Shown piece after piece: positions 42,780 to 53,598 of a DNA stretch of 63,097 nt; the stretch's first letter is position 1; every line of letters starts with the position of its first letter. The notes beneath the pieces were generated by a model. That model was not told the origin of the DNA. It saw only the letters and a list, made by a program, of their open reading frames with translations, and did not search any database. This stretch comes from Brevundimonas sp. UBA5713 (GTDB taxonomy: Bacteria > Pseudomonadota > Alphaproteobacteria > Caulobacterales > Caulobacteraceae). The translations under genes and the position numbers were made by a program. The DNA lies in contig NZ_DIGV01000049.1 in NCBI RefSeq assembly GCF_002419815.1, positions 1 to 63,097 of the forward strand, read 5' to 3'.

Positions 42780-44279
42780 ATGTTGAAACCGCGACAGGAC
42801 CTCAAGCCGAATACGGCGACCTATGAGACCCAAGCTCTGGTGAAGCCCACCGGATTCCGCGAATACGATGCGCGCTGGATTCTGGAAAAAGAAATCAACC
42901 TGCTGGGTATTCAGGCACTGGGTTTGGGTCTGGCGACCTATGTGCATGAACAGGGCATCGCGCCGAAGATCGTCATCGGTCACGATTTCCGCAGCTATTC
43001 TCTGTCGGTCAAACAGGCTCTGACTATCGGCCTATTGCAAGGCGGGATGGAAGTGCTGGATATCGGTCTGGCCCTGTCGCCGACCGCCTATTACGCCCAG
43101 TTTGCGCTGGATGCCCCGTGCGTGGCCATGGTCACCGCCAGCCACAATGAAAACGGCTGGACCGGCGTAAAGATGGGCGCGAACAAGCCGCTGACCTTTG
43201 GTCCGGACGAGATGACCCGCCTGAAAGAGATCGTGCTGAACGGTCTGGGCGTGGAGCGCGCGGGCGGCACCCTGACCCGCGTTGAAAACTTCGCCGAGCA
43301 GTACATCGCCGATGTCGCCACCAAGGCGCAGATCAAGCGCCCGCTGAAAGTCGTGGCCGCCTGTGGCAACGGCACCGCCGGTGCCTTTGCGCCCGAGGCC
43401 TTGCGCCGCATGGGTGTCGAGGTGATCGAGATGGATACCGATCTCGACTACACCTTCCCCAAATATAACCCGAACCCCGAAGACCACGCCATGCTGGTGC
43501 AGATGGCGGCCAAGGTAAAAGAAACCGGTGCCGACCTAGCGCTCGGCTTCGACGGTGACGGCGACCGCTGCGGCGTTGTCGATGATACGGGCGAGGAAAT
43601 CTTCGCCGACAAGATCGGCCTGATGCTGGCGCGTGACCTGTCGGCGGTCTATCCGCACTCGACCTTCGTGGTCGATGTGAAATCGACCGGCCTGTACAAG
43701 ACCGACGAGGTGCTGAAGGCCAATGGAGCCAATACTGTCTATTGGAAGACCGGCCACTCCTACATCAAGCGCAAGACCGCCGAGATCGGCGCTCTGGCGG
43801 GCTTTGAAAAGTCGGGCCACTTCTTCATGGCGGGCGAGTTGGGCCATGGCTATGACGATGGCCTTGTCGCTGCCGCTGCCGTTCTGGCCATGCTGGACCG
43901 CAACCCCGACAAGAAACTGTCGGAGCTGAAACAGGCCCTGCCGCCCGCCTATACCAGCTTGACCATGTCGCCCCATTGCGATGACGAGCTGAAGTATGAT
44001 GTGCTGACCCGCATCGTGAAAGAATACGAGGAGCTGGCGGCTAATGGCGGTTCAATCCTTGGCCGCAAGATCGTCGAGGTCATCACCGTCAACGGCGTGC
44101 GCGTGCATCTGGAAGATGGCTCTTGGGTGTTGGTCCGCGCCTCTTCGAACAAGCCGGAGCTGGTCGTGGTGGTCGAAAGCATGCGCTCTGAAGACGACAT
44201 GCGCGCACTGTTCCGTGAGGAGGTGAAGCCGCGTCTGGCCAACCATCCTGAAATCGGGGCATTCAATCAGGAAATCTGA
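42780..44279 (+). CDS. Phosphomannomutase/phosphoglucomutase family
   Basis: An alpha-D-phosphohexomutase of 499 residues that interconverts hexose 1- and 6-phosphates for polysaccharide and lipopolysaccharide precursors. The phosphoserine loop is VTASHNENGWTGVKMG, the metal loop is GFDGDGDRCGVVDD, the sugar loop is GFEKSGHFF, and the phosphate loop is VRASSNKPEL near the end. The frame is open to 42690, but ATG 42780 gives MLKPRQDLKPNT, close to the known family start. It is longer than AlgC, and mannose versus glucose preference is not visible. The FAD protein gene follows after 12 bases. Confidence 0.9.
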   Translation: MLKPRQDLKPNTATYETQALVKPTGFREYDARWILEKEINLLGIQALGLGLATYVHEQGIAPKIVIGHDFRSYSLSVKQALTIGLLQGGMEVLDIGLALSPTAYYAQFALDAPCVAMVTASHNENGWTGVKMGANKPLTFGPDEMTRLKEIVLNGLGVERAGGTLTRVENFAEQYIADVATKAQIKRPLKVVAACGNGTAGAFAPEALRRMGVEVIEMDTDLDYTFPKYNPNPEDHAMLVQMAAKVKETGADLALGFDGDGDRCGVVDDTGEEIFADKIGLMLARDLSAVYPHSTFVVDVKSTGLYKTDEVLKANGANTVYWKTGHSYIKRKTAEIGALAGFEKSGHFFMAGELGHGYDDGLVAAAAVLAMLDRNPDKKLSELKQALPPAYTSLTMSPHCDDELKYDVLTRIVKEYEELAANGGSILGRKIVEVITVNGVRVHLEDGSWVLVRASSNKPELVVVVESMRSEDDMRALFREEVKPRLANHPEIGAFNQEI

Positions 44280-44291
44280 TCGGACCCTTTG

Positions 44292-45599
44292 ATGACCACG
44301 GCTGACCTTCCTGTCCTGATTATCGGCGGCGGCTTCTCCGGCTCCATGCTGGCGGCGCGGTTGGCAGAAAAGGGCAAGGCCAGCGTGGTCATCGAAAAAG
44401 GTCCCCACCGCGCTCTGGGTGTCGCCTATACGACCACCGAGCCTGCGCATTGCCTGAATGTGCGTACCGGCAATATGGGGGCCTTGGCTGACGATCCCGC
44501 CCACTTTGCTAAATGGCTGGCCGTGCACCACCCCGAACAGGCCGACCCCGAGGGCTTTGCTCCGCGCCGCCTTTACGGAGCCTATGTGGAGGACCGGCTG
44601 GCACAGGTTCAGGCGCACCACCATGGCCTCATCCGCTGGATCAACGCCAAGGCGGTAAAGATCGACGGGGCCACCGTCACCCTCGACGACGGACAACCGC
44701 TTGAGGGAGCCGCCATCGTGCTGGCCAGCGGCAATCCACCACCGCGTCAGCCTGCACCCCATGACAGTCCACGTCGCATCTCGGACCCGTGGGCAGGCGG
44801 CGCGCTGGAGCAGGTCGGGGTCCATGACGATATCCTCATCCTTGGCACAGGCCTGACCATGGTGGACGTTCTGCTGTCGCTGAGCGCGGCAGGATGGCAG
44901 GGAAAGGCCGTGGCCCTCTCTCGTCGCGGGCTGGCCCCCAGAGCCCATATCTATGGTCGCCATGCTCCGGCGACCCTGTCGCCCGAATCCCTGTCTGGTC
45001 CTCTGTCGCGCCGCCTTCGCGCCGTTCGCCGACTGGCCCGCACAGTGGACTGGCGAGACATCATGGATGCGTTTCGCTCGCGCACGGCAGAGCTTTGGCT
45101 GGAGGCTAGCGAGGAGGAGCGCGGACGTTTCCTGCGCCACCTGCGCCCGTGGTGGGATGTGCATCGCCACCGGATTGCTCCCGAAATCGCCGCCGAACTG
45201 GATGCTTTGGTCGCCGCCGATCGCCTGAGACTGAAAGCAGGACGTATCCGGTCAGTCGAAGATCAGGACACGCAGCTGTCCATCACCTATCAGCCGCGCG
45301 GACAGTCGGGCCTCTATTCCCATCAGGCCCACTGGATGATTGATTGTACCGGCCCTGGGCACGATCCCGCGCGCGATGCTCTGACAGCCCCGCTGGTCGT
45401 AACGGGGCGTCTGTCTGTCGATAGTCTGGGACTGGGCTTGCGGGTTTCACAAACCGGTCAGGCCCTATCGGATACCGGCCAAACCGATCCGGTTATCCAC
45501 GTACTGGGACCGCCAGCGCGCGGGGCTTTCTGGGAAACTATCGCTGTGCCCGATCTGCGTGTGCGTATCGAAGACCTGGCGGACCGGCTGAGCCAATAG
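44292..45599 (+). CDS. FAD/NAD(P)-binding oxidoreductase of the Pfam FAD-NAD(P)-binding type
   Basis: A 435-residue flavoprotein-like protein. The N-terminal Rossmann motif is VLIIGGGFSGSMLAARLAEKG, followed by GVAYTTTEPAHCLNVRTGNMG, a landmark of this uncharacterised family, and ILGTGLTMVDVLLSLSAAG, a second dinucleotide-binding motif. HDPARDALT and the C-terminal GPPARGAFWETIAVPDLR also fit. The substrate is unknown. The ATG at 44292 is used; a TTG one codon earlier is possible. It is probably cotranscribed with the phosphohexomutase and ends in a bidirectional terminator. Confidence 0.85.
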   Translation: MTTADLPVLIIGGGFSGSMLAARLAEKGKASVVIEKGPHRALGVAYTTTEPAHCLNVRTGNMGALADDPAHFAKWLAVHHPEQADPEGFAPRRLYGAYVEDRLAQVQAHHHGLIRWINAKAVKIDGATVTLDDGQPLEGAAIVLASGNPPPRQPAPHDSPRRISDPWAGGALEQVGVHDDILILGTGLTMVDVLLSLSAAGWQGKAVALSRRGLAPRAHIYGRHAPATLSPESLSGPLSRRLRAVRRLARTVDWRDIMDAFRSRTAELWLEASEEERGRFLRHLRPWWDVHRHRIAPEIAAELDALVAADRLRLKAGRIRSVEDQDTQLSITYQPRGQSGLYSHQAHWMIDCTGPGHDPARDALTAPLVVTGRLSVDSLGLGLRVSQTGQALSDTGQTDPVIHVLGPPARGAFWETIAVPDLRVRIEDLADRLSQ

Positions 45600-45602
45600 A
45601 GG

Positions 45603-45632
45603 AAAAGGCGGCCCCGCACGGAGCCGCCTTTT
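45603..45632. terminator. Bidirectional terminator
   Basis: AAAAGGCGGC (45603-45612) pairs with GCCGCCTTTT (45623-45632), between the flavoprotein gene and convergent glmM. Confidence 0.87.
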
Positions 45633-45636
45633 GAAC

Positions 45637-46986
45637 TCAGCTCGACTTGGCGACCGCCTCGGCCACGTCGTCGACGACGCGTTTGACCAGAGCCTCGTCA
45701 TCGCCCTCGGCCATGACGCGGATCAGTTTCTCTGTGCCCGATTTACGCACCAGCAGTCGGCCCGAACCGTTCAGGTCGGCTTCAGCCTTGGCCATCACCG
45801 CCTTGACGTTATCGGTCTCCAACGGTGCTTCGGAGCTATAGCGAACGTTTTTCAACAGTTGCGGCACCGGTTCGAACTGGCGGGCCAGTTCGCTCATGGG
45901 CACGCCCTTTTCGACCAAGACCGCCAGCACCTGCAGAGCCGCCATCAAGCCGTCACCCGTGGTAGCGTGGTCCTTCAAAATAATGTGGCCCGACTGCTCG
46001 CCGCCGATGTTGAAGCCGCCCTCGCGCATACGCTCCATCACATATCGGTCGCCTACCTTGGTACGCTCCAGCTTCAGCCCTTCGGCTTGCAGGCGGCGCT
46101 CCAAGCCCAGATTGGACATGACTGTTGCGACCACGCCATTGCCGTTCAGACTACCGCGCTTGGCCCAGTCCAGACCGATCAGTGCCATGATCTGGTCGCC
46201 GTCAACGACCTGACCCTTTTCGTCACAGATGATGACGCGGTCGGCATCTCCGTCCAGCGCAATACCGATGTCGCAACGATAGCGTTTCACCGCATCCGAC
46301 ACAGTCTGCGGATGAGTCGAACCGCAGTCGGCGTTGATGTTCAGACCATTCGGCTCAACGCCCACCGAGAAGACCTCGGCACCCAGTTCATACAGGGTGG
46401 TTGGTGCCACGCGGTAACCTGCACCATTGGCGCAATCGATCGCGATACGCAGACCCTTGAGGCTTAAGCGTTTCGGGAAGGCCTGTTTGGCGATTTCGAT
46501 ATAGCGCGGCGGAGCGTCGTCGATACGTTTGACGCGACCGAGCTTATCGGATTGTGCCAGATCCTCGCCAAGGGCCTCGTCCATCATGGCCTCGATCTTC
46601 ATCTCGATCTCGTCCGACAGCTTATAGCCGTCAGGGCCGAACAGCTTGATTCCGTTGTCGGCATAGTCGTTGTGCGAGGCCGAAATCATGATGCCGAGAT
46701 CCGCACGCATGGAACGGGTCATCATGGCGACACCCGGCGTCGGCAGCGGACCAAAGGTGCGCACGTCCATGCCGACCGAGGCGAGACCCGCCACCAAGGC
46801 AGGCTCGAGCATATAGCCGGACAGTCGGGTATCCTTGCCGATCACCACCAGATGGCGACGGTCATCGCTGGTACGGAACAGACGTCCTGCGGCCAGACCG
46901 ACACGCAGGGCCACCTCGGCTGTCATCGGGTGGCTGTTGGCGCGTCCACGAATGCCGTCAGTGCCGAAATATTTTCTTTCGCCCAA
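45637..46986 (-). CDS. glmM: Phosphoglucosamine mutase
   Basis: Converts glucosamine 6-phosphate to glucosamine 1-phosphate on the way to UDP-GlcNAc, for peptidoglycan and lipid A. It has 449 residues. The phosphoserine loop is IMISASHNDYADNGIKLFG, the metal loop is ALDGDADRVIICDE, the sugar loop is GEQSGHII, and VRKSGTEKLIRV binds phosphate. The start reads MGERKYFGTDGIRG, as in the family. It is divergent from glmS, the preceding step, over a 170-base shared promoter region. Confidence 0.96.
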   Translation of the reverse strand: MGERKYFGTDGIRGRANSHPMTAEVALRVGLAAGRLFRTSDDRRHLVVIGKDTRLSGYMLEPALVAGLASVGMDVRTFGPLPTPGVAMMTRSMRADLGIMISASHNDYADNGIKLFGPDGYKLSDEIEMKIEAMMDEALGEDLAQSDKLGRVKRIDDAPPRYIEIAKQAFPKRLSLKGLRIAIDCANGAGYRVAPTTLYELGAEVFSVGVEPNGLNINADCGSTHPQTVSDAVKRYRCDIGIALDGDADRVIICDEKGQVVDGDQIMALIGLDWAKRGSLNGNGVVATVMSNLGLERRLQAEGLKLERTKVGDRYVMERMREGGFNIGGEQSGHIILKDHATTGDGLMAALQVLAVLVEKGVPMSELARQFEPVPQLLKNVRYSSEAPLETDNVKAVMAKAEADLNGSGRLLVRKSGTEKLIRVMAEGDDEALVKRVVDDVAEAVAKSS

Positions 46987-47157
46987 AGGCGTGTCCTCGA
47001 ACTATCGGGATTTCGAAACCTTCCGAAACCCATTTTTTGATGCCGTACGCCCACACAATGCCTAGATGGAAGCTATACGGCGAGAAGAGCAATCCTCTCG
47101 CTTACCCATTTCTGGCTGTAGACGCAAAGTGGCGTCCGGCTCCGTCGGAGTAATCCC

Positions 47158-48972
<1,815 letters not shown>

Positions 48973-49051
48973 CGCCCGACTAACAACAGTCGTTGGACGC
49001 AACCGGAAATATGCCTATGACTGCCCCATCATAGGCTTTTTCGGATACCTC

Positions 49052-49933
49052 ATGTCGACCTCCCACGCGCGCCTTCGCAAGGCGGTTCTTCCTGTTGCCG
49101 GTTTGGGCACCCGCGTGTTGCCCGGCACCAAAACCACCCCGAAGGAACTGCTGAACGTCGTCGACCGGCCCATTCTGTCCTACATCGTCGAAGAGGCGCG
49201 TGAGGCAGGTATCGAGCACATCGTCTTCGTCACGGGCCGCGCCAAACAGGCCATTGAGGACTATTTCGACCACCAGATCGAGCTCGAGGCGCAGCTGGAG
49301 GCCAAGGGCAAGCACGACATTCTCGACATGATGAATGCCGAACTGGCCCGCGCCGGTGAAATGAGTTTCACCCGTCAGATGAAGCCCAAGGGCTTGGGCC
49401 ACGCCATCTGGTGCGCGCGTGATATCATCGGCCACGAGCCATTTGCCGTCATCCTGCCGGACGTCATTGTGGACGGCCAACCGGGGGCCCTGAAACAGCT
49501 TGCCGAGGTCTATGCCCAGGTGGGTGGCAATGTCATCGGCGTCGAGCAGGTGCCGGACAGCCAGACCCACAAATACGGCATTGTCGATCCTGCCAAACGC
49601 GACGGGCGTCGCATCTCCATGAAGGGTATGGTTGAAAAGCCCGCCCAGGGCACGGCCCCGTCCAATCTGTCGATTTCGGGCCGCTATATCCTTCAGCCGG
49701 AAATCTTCGACCTGCTGGCCACGCAGGAAGCCGGTGCGGGCGGCGAGATCCAGCTGACGGACGCCATGGCCCGCCTGATGAATGATCAGGCCTTCACCGC
49801 CTATGAGTACGAAGGCGTCACCCACGACTGCGGCGACAAAATCGGACTGCTGCGCGCCAATGTGGCGCTGGCCCTGAAACGCCCCGATCTGGGCGACGCG
49901 GCACGGGAGGCTGTCGCGACACTGCTTCTGTGA
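49052..49933 (+). CDS. galU: UTP-glucose-1-phosphate uridylyltransferase
   Basis: Makes UDP-glucose for glycolipids, polysaccharide and, here, probably sulfolipid. It has 293 residues. The nucleotidyltransferase motif is VLPVAGLGTRVLPGTKTTPKELL, followed by VDRPILSYIVEEA, and the metal/sugar region ILPDVIVDGQPG. It is 79 bases after glmS and 135 bases before the SqdB-like gene on the same strand, so these may share transcription. Confidence 0.93.
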   Translation: MSTSHARLRKAVLPVAGLGTRVLPGTKTTPKELLNVVDRPILSYIVEEAREAGIEHIVFVTGRAKQAIEDYFDHQIELEAQLEAKGKHDILDMMNAELARAGEMSFTRQMKPKGLGHAIWCARDIIGHEPFAVILPDVIVDGQPGALKQLAEVYAQVGGNVIGVEQVPDSQTHKYGIVDPAKRDGRRISMKGMVEKPAQGTAPSNLSISGRYILQPEIFDLLATQEAGAGGEIQLTDAMARLMNDQAFTAYEYEGVTHDCGDKIGLLRANVALALKRPDLGDAAREAVATLLL

Positions 49934-50068
49934 CTATCCGTCGCGTAGAGCCGCGCCCTACCCCTGTGATGGACTGTCCTTGTGACGGACTGCCATCGTC
50001 ACGGGCAAGGCGGGCTCTTGCGGCGCGCACCCCCTCTCCCCTCCATCGGACGAGTAAAGGCTAACCAG

Positions 50069-51274
50069 ATGCGCGTAATGATTTTGGGCGGCGACGGCTT
50101 TTGCGGATGGCCCACGGCCCTGCACCTGTCGGCTAAGGGTTGGGACGTTCTGATCGTTGACAACCTCAGCCGCCGCAACATCGACAACGAATTGGGCATC
50201 CAGTCCCTGACGCCCATTTTGCCGATCCAGCAGCGCCTCAAGGCTTGGGAAGAGGTGTCTGGCCGCACCATCCACTTCGAGAACCTGACGGTCGGCAAGG
50301 ACTATGAGCGCCTGCTGGGACTTATCACATCGTGGAAGCCTGATAGCGTCGTCCACTTTGCCGAGCAGCGTGCGGCCCCCTATTCGATGAAGTCGGCGCG
50401 CCACAAGCTTTATACCGTCGACAATAATCTGAACGCGACCAATCACCTGCTGGCCGCCATGGTGGACAGCGGGCTGGACATCCATCTGGCCCATCTCGGC
50501 ACCATGGGAGTGTACGGCTACACAACCGCCGGGCTGAAAATCCCCGAGGGCTATCTGAAGGTCACTGTCGATACTGATTTCGGCCCGACCGAGCAGGAAA
50601 TCCTGTTCCCGCCGAACCCCGGCAGCATCTATCATATGACCAAGACGCAGGACGCCCTGCTGTTCCAGTTCTACGCCAAGAACGACCGGCTGCGGATCAC
50701 CGACCTGCATCAGGGCATCGTCTGGGGGGCCCAGACCGAGCAGACCCGCCTGGACGAGCGTCTGATCAACCGCTTCGACTACGACGGTGATTACGGTACC
50801 GTGCTCAATCGCTTCCTGATGCAGGCCGCTGTCGGCTATCCGCTGACGGTACATGGATCAGGCGGACAGACGCGAGCCTTCATCCATATTCAGGACACGG
50901 TGCGCTGTGTGGAGCTGGCGCTGAACAACCCGCCTGCGCGCGGTGACCGCGTGAAAATCCTCAACCAGATGACCGAGAGCCGCCGCGTGCGTGATCTGGC
51001 CCAAATGGTTGCGGACATGACCGGTGCCACTATCGCCAACCTGCCCAACCCGCGTCAGGAAGCAGACGAGAACGAGCTGGTCGTGGCCAATGACGGTTTC
51101 AGGGCGCTCGGGCTTGAACCCATCACCCTGCAAGAGGGTCTGATGGCCGATGTGACCGAAATCGCCCGCCGCTTTGCCGATCGATGCGACCGCTCGGCCA
51201 TTCCGTGCGTTTCGGCATGGAACGAAGGCCGCGCCCAAGCACTCGAACAGGGCGACGGCGCACTGCCACGCTGA
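50069..51274 (+). CDS. sqdB: UDP-sulfoquinovose synthase-like NAD-dependent epimerase/dehydratase
   Basis: An extended short-chain dehydrogenase of 401 residues that resembles SqdB/SQD1, which converts UDP-glucose and sulfite to UDP-sulfoquinovose for sulfolipid. NAD is bound by GGDGFCGWP (residues 7-15); the family stretch VDNLSRRNIDNELGIQSLTP follows; the catalytic region has LGTMGVYGY and YHMTKTQD (YxxxK). FDYDGDYGTVLNRFLMQAAV also fits. ATG 50069 is used, with AAAGG upstream; the frame is open further. GalU, which makes its substrate, is the adjacent gene. No sqdC or sqdD is in the window. Confidence 0.88.
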   Translation: MRVMILGGDGFCGWPTALHLSAKGWDVLIVDNLSRRNIDNELGIQSLTPILPIQQRLKAWEEVSGRTIHFENLTVGKDYERLLGLITSWKPDSVVHFAEQRAAPYSMKSARHKLYTVDNNLNATNHLLAAMVDSGLDIHLAHLGTMGVYGYTTAGLKIPEGYLKVTVDTDFGPTEQEILFPPNPGSIYHMTKTQDALLFQFYAKNDRLRITDLHQGIVWGAQTEQTRLDERLINRFDYDGDYGTVLNRFLMQAAVGYPLTVHGSGGQTRAFIHIQDTVRCVELALNNPPARGDRVKILNQMTESRRVRDLAQMVADMTGATIANLPNPRQEADENELVVANDGFRALGLEPITLQEGLMADVTEIARRFADRCDRSAIPCVSAWNEGRAQALEQGDGALPR

Positions 51275-51301
51275 CCTATCCAAAGAAAGCCCCCGCCGAT
51301 C

Positions 51302-52180
51302 ATGATGACCACCTCTGCCTCCAACCATTTGCTGATCTTTGGCGGTGGCTATCTGGGGGAGGCGGCGGGGCGCGAGGCCCTTCGGCGCGGCTGGAGCGTG
51401 ACGGCGACATCACGCGATGCCCAGCGCCGTCAGGCGCTTGAAGGTCTTGGGTTTACCGCCATTGATCCCAACGACGAGGCGGCTCTGTCCAGTGCGGGTC
51501 TTAGGGCCAACAGTGTACTGGTCACCACCCCGCCGGATGCGAAGGGATGTCCGGGCCTGAACACCCTGTCGCACCTGCGGGCCGCCGACGCCTGGCCCGA
51601 CTGGATCGGCTATATTTCCTCGACCGGCGTCTATGGTGACCGCGCGGGCGGGTGGGCTTTTGAGGGCGATGCCCTATATGCGGCTTCACTCGAGGGTGCC
51701 CGACGCGTGAAGGCCGAGCGTGACTGGCTCGACAGCGGTCAGGGCATGGGGCTGACGGTGCAAGTGTTTCGCCTGCCGGCCTTTTACGGTCCGGGCCGCA
51801 ATATCCTCCAGCGCCTGAAGGATGGCCGCGCCCGTCTGGTGCGCAAGCCCGGCCAGGTGTTCAATCGCATCCATGTCGATGATGTGGTGTCGGGCCTTTT
51901 TTCCTCCATGGCCCGCCCGCGCCCCGGTGGCATCTACAATCTGACCGACGACCACCCCTCCAGCGCGGAAGCCCAGACCCTATGGGCTGCCGAGCGGCTG
52001 GGCGTGGCTGCACCGCCGGAGGTCGAATGGACCGACCCGTCGGTCAGCGAGGGCATGCGCCGCTTCTATCTGGACAGCAAGCGCGTCTCCAACGCCCGCG
52101 CCAAGGCCGAACTGGGATGGAGACCGGCCTACCCCAGCTTCCGCGAGGGGCTGGAAGCCTTGATCCCGACCCTGTCATAG
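51302..52180 (+). CDS. NAD(P)-binding SDR-type protein (YeeZ-like)
   Basis: A 292-residue Rossmann-fold protein of the atypical SDR class. The nucleotide loop is LLIFGGGYLGEAAGREAL, and YISSTGVYGDRAGGW and FRLPAFYGPGRN follow; the classical YxxxK is not evident, so it may be a non-catalytic or altered reductase, like YeeZ. Two adjacent ATGs at 51302 and 51305 are possible. It lies 27 bases after the sqdB-like gene and is likely cotranscribed. Substrate unknown. Confidence 0.85.
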   Translation: MMTTSASNHLLIFGGGYLGEAAGREALRRGWSVTATSRDAQRRQALEGLGFTAIDPNDEAALSSAGLRANSVLVTTPPDAKGCPGLNTLSHLRAADAWPDWIGYISSTGVYGDRAGGWAFEGDALYAASLEGARRVKAERDWLDSGQGMGLTVQVFRLPAFYGPGRNILQRLKDGRARLVRKPGQVFNRIHVDDVVSGLFSSMARPRPGGIYNLTDDHPSSAEAQTLWAAERLGVAAPPEVEWTDPSVSEGMRRFYLDSKRVSNARAKAELGWRPAYPSFREGLEALIPTLS

Positions 52181-52212
52181 AAAAAGGCCGGAGGAGACGC
52201 CTCCGGCCTTTT
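52181..52212. terminator. Bidirectional terminator
   Basis: AAAAGGCCGGAGG pairs with CCTCCGGCCTTTT (52200-52212) around AGACG, between the SDR gene and convergent eipA. Confidence 0.9.
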
Positions 52213-52235
52213 GTTCTTTAGCGATCCAGATCGAC

Positions 52236-52859
52236 TTAGAACGGCAGAATATTGCGCTGGCGGCTGTAGCTCATGGTGCCAACATTGGCCCCCAGACGCA
52301 GGCCCACGCCGGTGCGGATCGGGGCCAGAACAATGCCGTCGGCGCGCTGATAGTTTACGCCCAGACCGGCGATAGCATAGGCCGAGCCTTCCACGCCCGG
52401 ATAGCGGCGGTAGAGCATGTCCGGATGATACAGGCCGTACACCAGGGTAAAGACACGGCTGGCATTGCCACCCCAGTCCCAACCGATGGACGCGCCTTGC
52501 CAGAAGACTTCCTGCGAAGCCGACAGGTCCTTCATGTGCAGCGCACCGCGGCCATATCGCAGACCGGCCACCACGGCACCCGCACCTTCTTCACCGGCGA
52601 TATAGGCCGTGGGCGCACCGCCTTGATCGGCAAAGATACGTTCAATGGCCCCGCCGATGGCTTCGGAAGCGATACCCAGCTCGCGCGAACCGGCAGCCAC
52701 CAGCTCGTCGAACGAATAGGCGTTGGCCGTCTGGTCAGAGGCTATCGGATAGTTGGGGTTGGCCGGTTGGCCACGGGTTGCACAGGCACCCAGACCCAGC
52801 GGCAGGGCGCTGGTGGCAGCAAGGCCAATGCTGGTGCGGATCAGTTGGCGGCGATGCAT
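52236..52859 (-). CDS. eipA: EipA-family envelope integrity protein (DUF1134)
   Basis: A 207-residue DUF1134 protein, called EipA in Brucella and Caulobacter, a periplasmic protein needed for envelope integrity. The leader HRRQLIRTSIGLAATSAL has a twin arginine and ends in a lipobox-like LGAC, so a lipid anchor is possible. The domain shows YSFDELVAAGSRELG, GYxxGEEGAGAVVAGLRYG-like AYIAGEEGAGAVVAGLRYG, VFWQGASIGWDWGG and the closing IRTGVGLRLGANVG. It is monocistronic, between two terminators. A TTAACC palindrome upstream suggests CtrA control. Confidence 0.9.
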   Translation of the reverse strand: MHRRQLIRTSIGLAATSALPLGLGACATRGQPANPNYPIASDQTANAYSFDELVAAGSRELGIASEAIGGAIERIFADQGGAPTAYIAGEEGAGAVVAGLRYGRGALHMKDLSASQEVFWQGASIGWDWGGNASRVFTLVYGLYHPDMLYRRYPGVEGSAYAIAGLGVNYQRADGIVLAPIRTGVGLRLGANVGTMSYSRQRNILPF

Positions 52860-52948
52860 GTCGTCAAACTCCCGAAGGCTGGACGGAGCCCGACTTATCG
52901 GGCGAGGGACTGAACCGTCACGACCTTTTGCGGCAGACTTGGGGCCTC

Positions 52949-52960
52949 TTGGTTAACCAA
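52949..52960 (-). promoter_or_regulatory. CtrA-like TTAACC palindrome upstream of eipA
   Basis: TTGGTTAACCAA is a perfect 12-bp palindrome giving TTAACCAA on both strands, close to the CtrA half-site TTAACCAT. It lies about 90 bases before the eipA start. eipA is a reported CtrA target in Brucella; the link here is inference. Confidence 0.5.
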
Positions 52961-52996
52961 ACATTGCAACTGCGCAAAACATCGGCCTTCAGACGT

Positions 52997-53030
52997 AAAA
53001 AAGGCCGGAACGCGGGGCTCCGGCCTTTGC
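52997..53030 (-). terminator. Terminator of the yqhA-like gene
   Basis: On the reverse strand GCAAAGGCCGGA pairs with TCCGGCCTTT and runs into six T residues. Confidence 0.87.
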
Positions 53031-53045
53031 AAAAGGATGTGATCC

Positions 53046-53597
53046 CTAGTGCTTGTCGGTCTTGGAAGCGATCCAGTCCATCAGCGCCAGCAGCACGCCG
53101 GAGCCGACGAAAGTCAGGTGAATGACCACCCCCCAGAGCATGGCGGCTTCGTCCACCACATAGCCCGGCTTGCCGATGTTCATGAAAGACTTCAGCAGAT
53201 AGATGGCCGAGATCGCCACGATAGAGGCGATCAGCTTCATCTTCAGGCCCGAGAAATCCACCGTGCCCATCCACGGCGGACGGTCCACATGGTTCTCGTC
53301 GAGATCGAGTTTGGAGACAAAATTCTCGTAACCCGAATAGAGCACGATCAGAAGCAGGTTACCGGCCAGCGACAGGTCCACCATCGTCAGCAGGGCCAGG
53401 ATCGCCTGATCGGCCGTCATGCGGCCTTCGCCAAACACAAAGGCCTTGGGCAGGTAGTAGGCCACTTCCTGCACAAAGACCGACAGCAGCATGACCAGCG
53501 CCAGTACCAGCCCCAGATAGAAGGGGGCCATGAGCCAGCGAGCACGGAACAGGTTCCGCTCGAAGGCGGTTTCTGCCCAAGGTTTCTTCTCGGTCAT
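53046..53597 (-). CDS. YqhA-family (UPF0114) inner-membrane protein
   Basis: A 183-residue membrane protein of the UPF0114/TIGR00645 family, like E. coli YqhA. Hydrophobic segments include LMAPFYLGLVLALVMLLSVF and MVDLSLAGNLLLIVLYSGYENFVSKLD, LIASIVAISAIYLLK, VVIHLTFVGSGVLLALMDW; the YSGYENFVS motif is diagnostic. The open frame runs 14 codons further, into pheT, but ATG 53597 has GGAG six bases upstream and lies 1 base after the pheT stop, so it is translationally linked to pheT. Function unknown in the family. Confidence 0.9.
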   Translation of the reverse strand: MTEKKPWAETAFERNLFRARWLMAPFYLGLVLALVMLLSVFVQEVAYYLPKAFVFGEGRMTADQAILALLTMVDLSLAGNLLLIVLYSGYENFVSKLDLDENHVDRPPWMGTVDFSGLKMKLIASIVAISAIYLLKSFMNIGKPGYVVDEAAMLWGVVIHLTFVGSGVLLALMDWIASKTDKH

Positions 53598-53598
53598 A

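Noticed and set aside
46987..47157. glmS ribozyme or riboswitch in the glmM-glmS interval
   Set aside because: The stretch is short and has no glmS ribozyme core; that element belongs to Gram-positive lineages. It is treated as a divergent promoter region.
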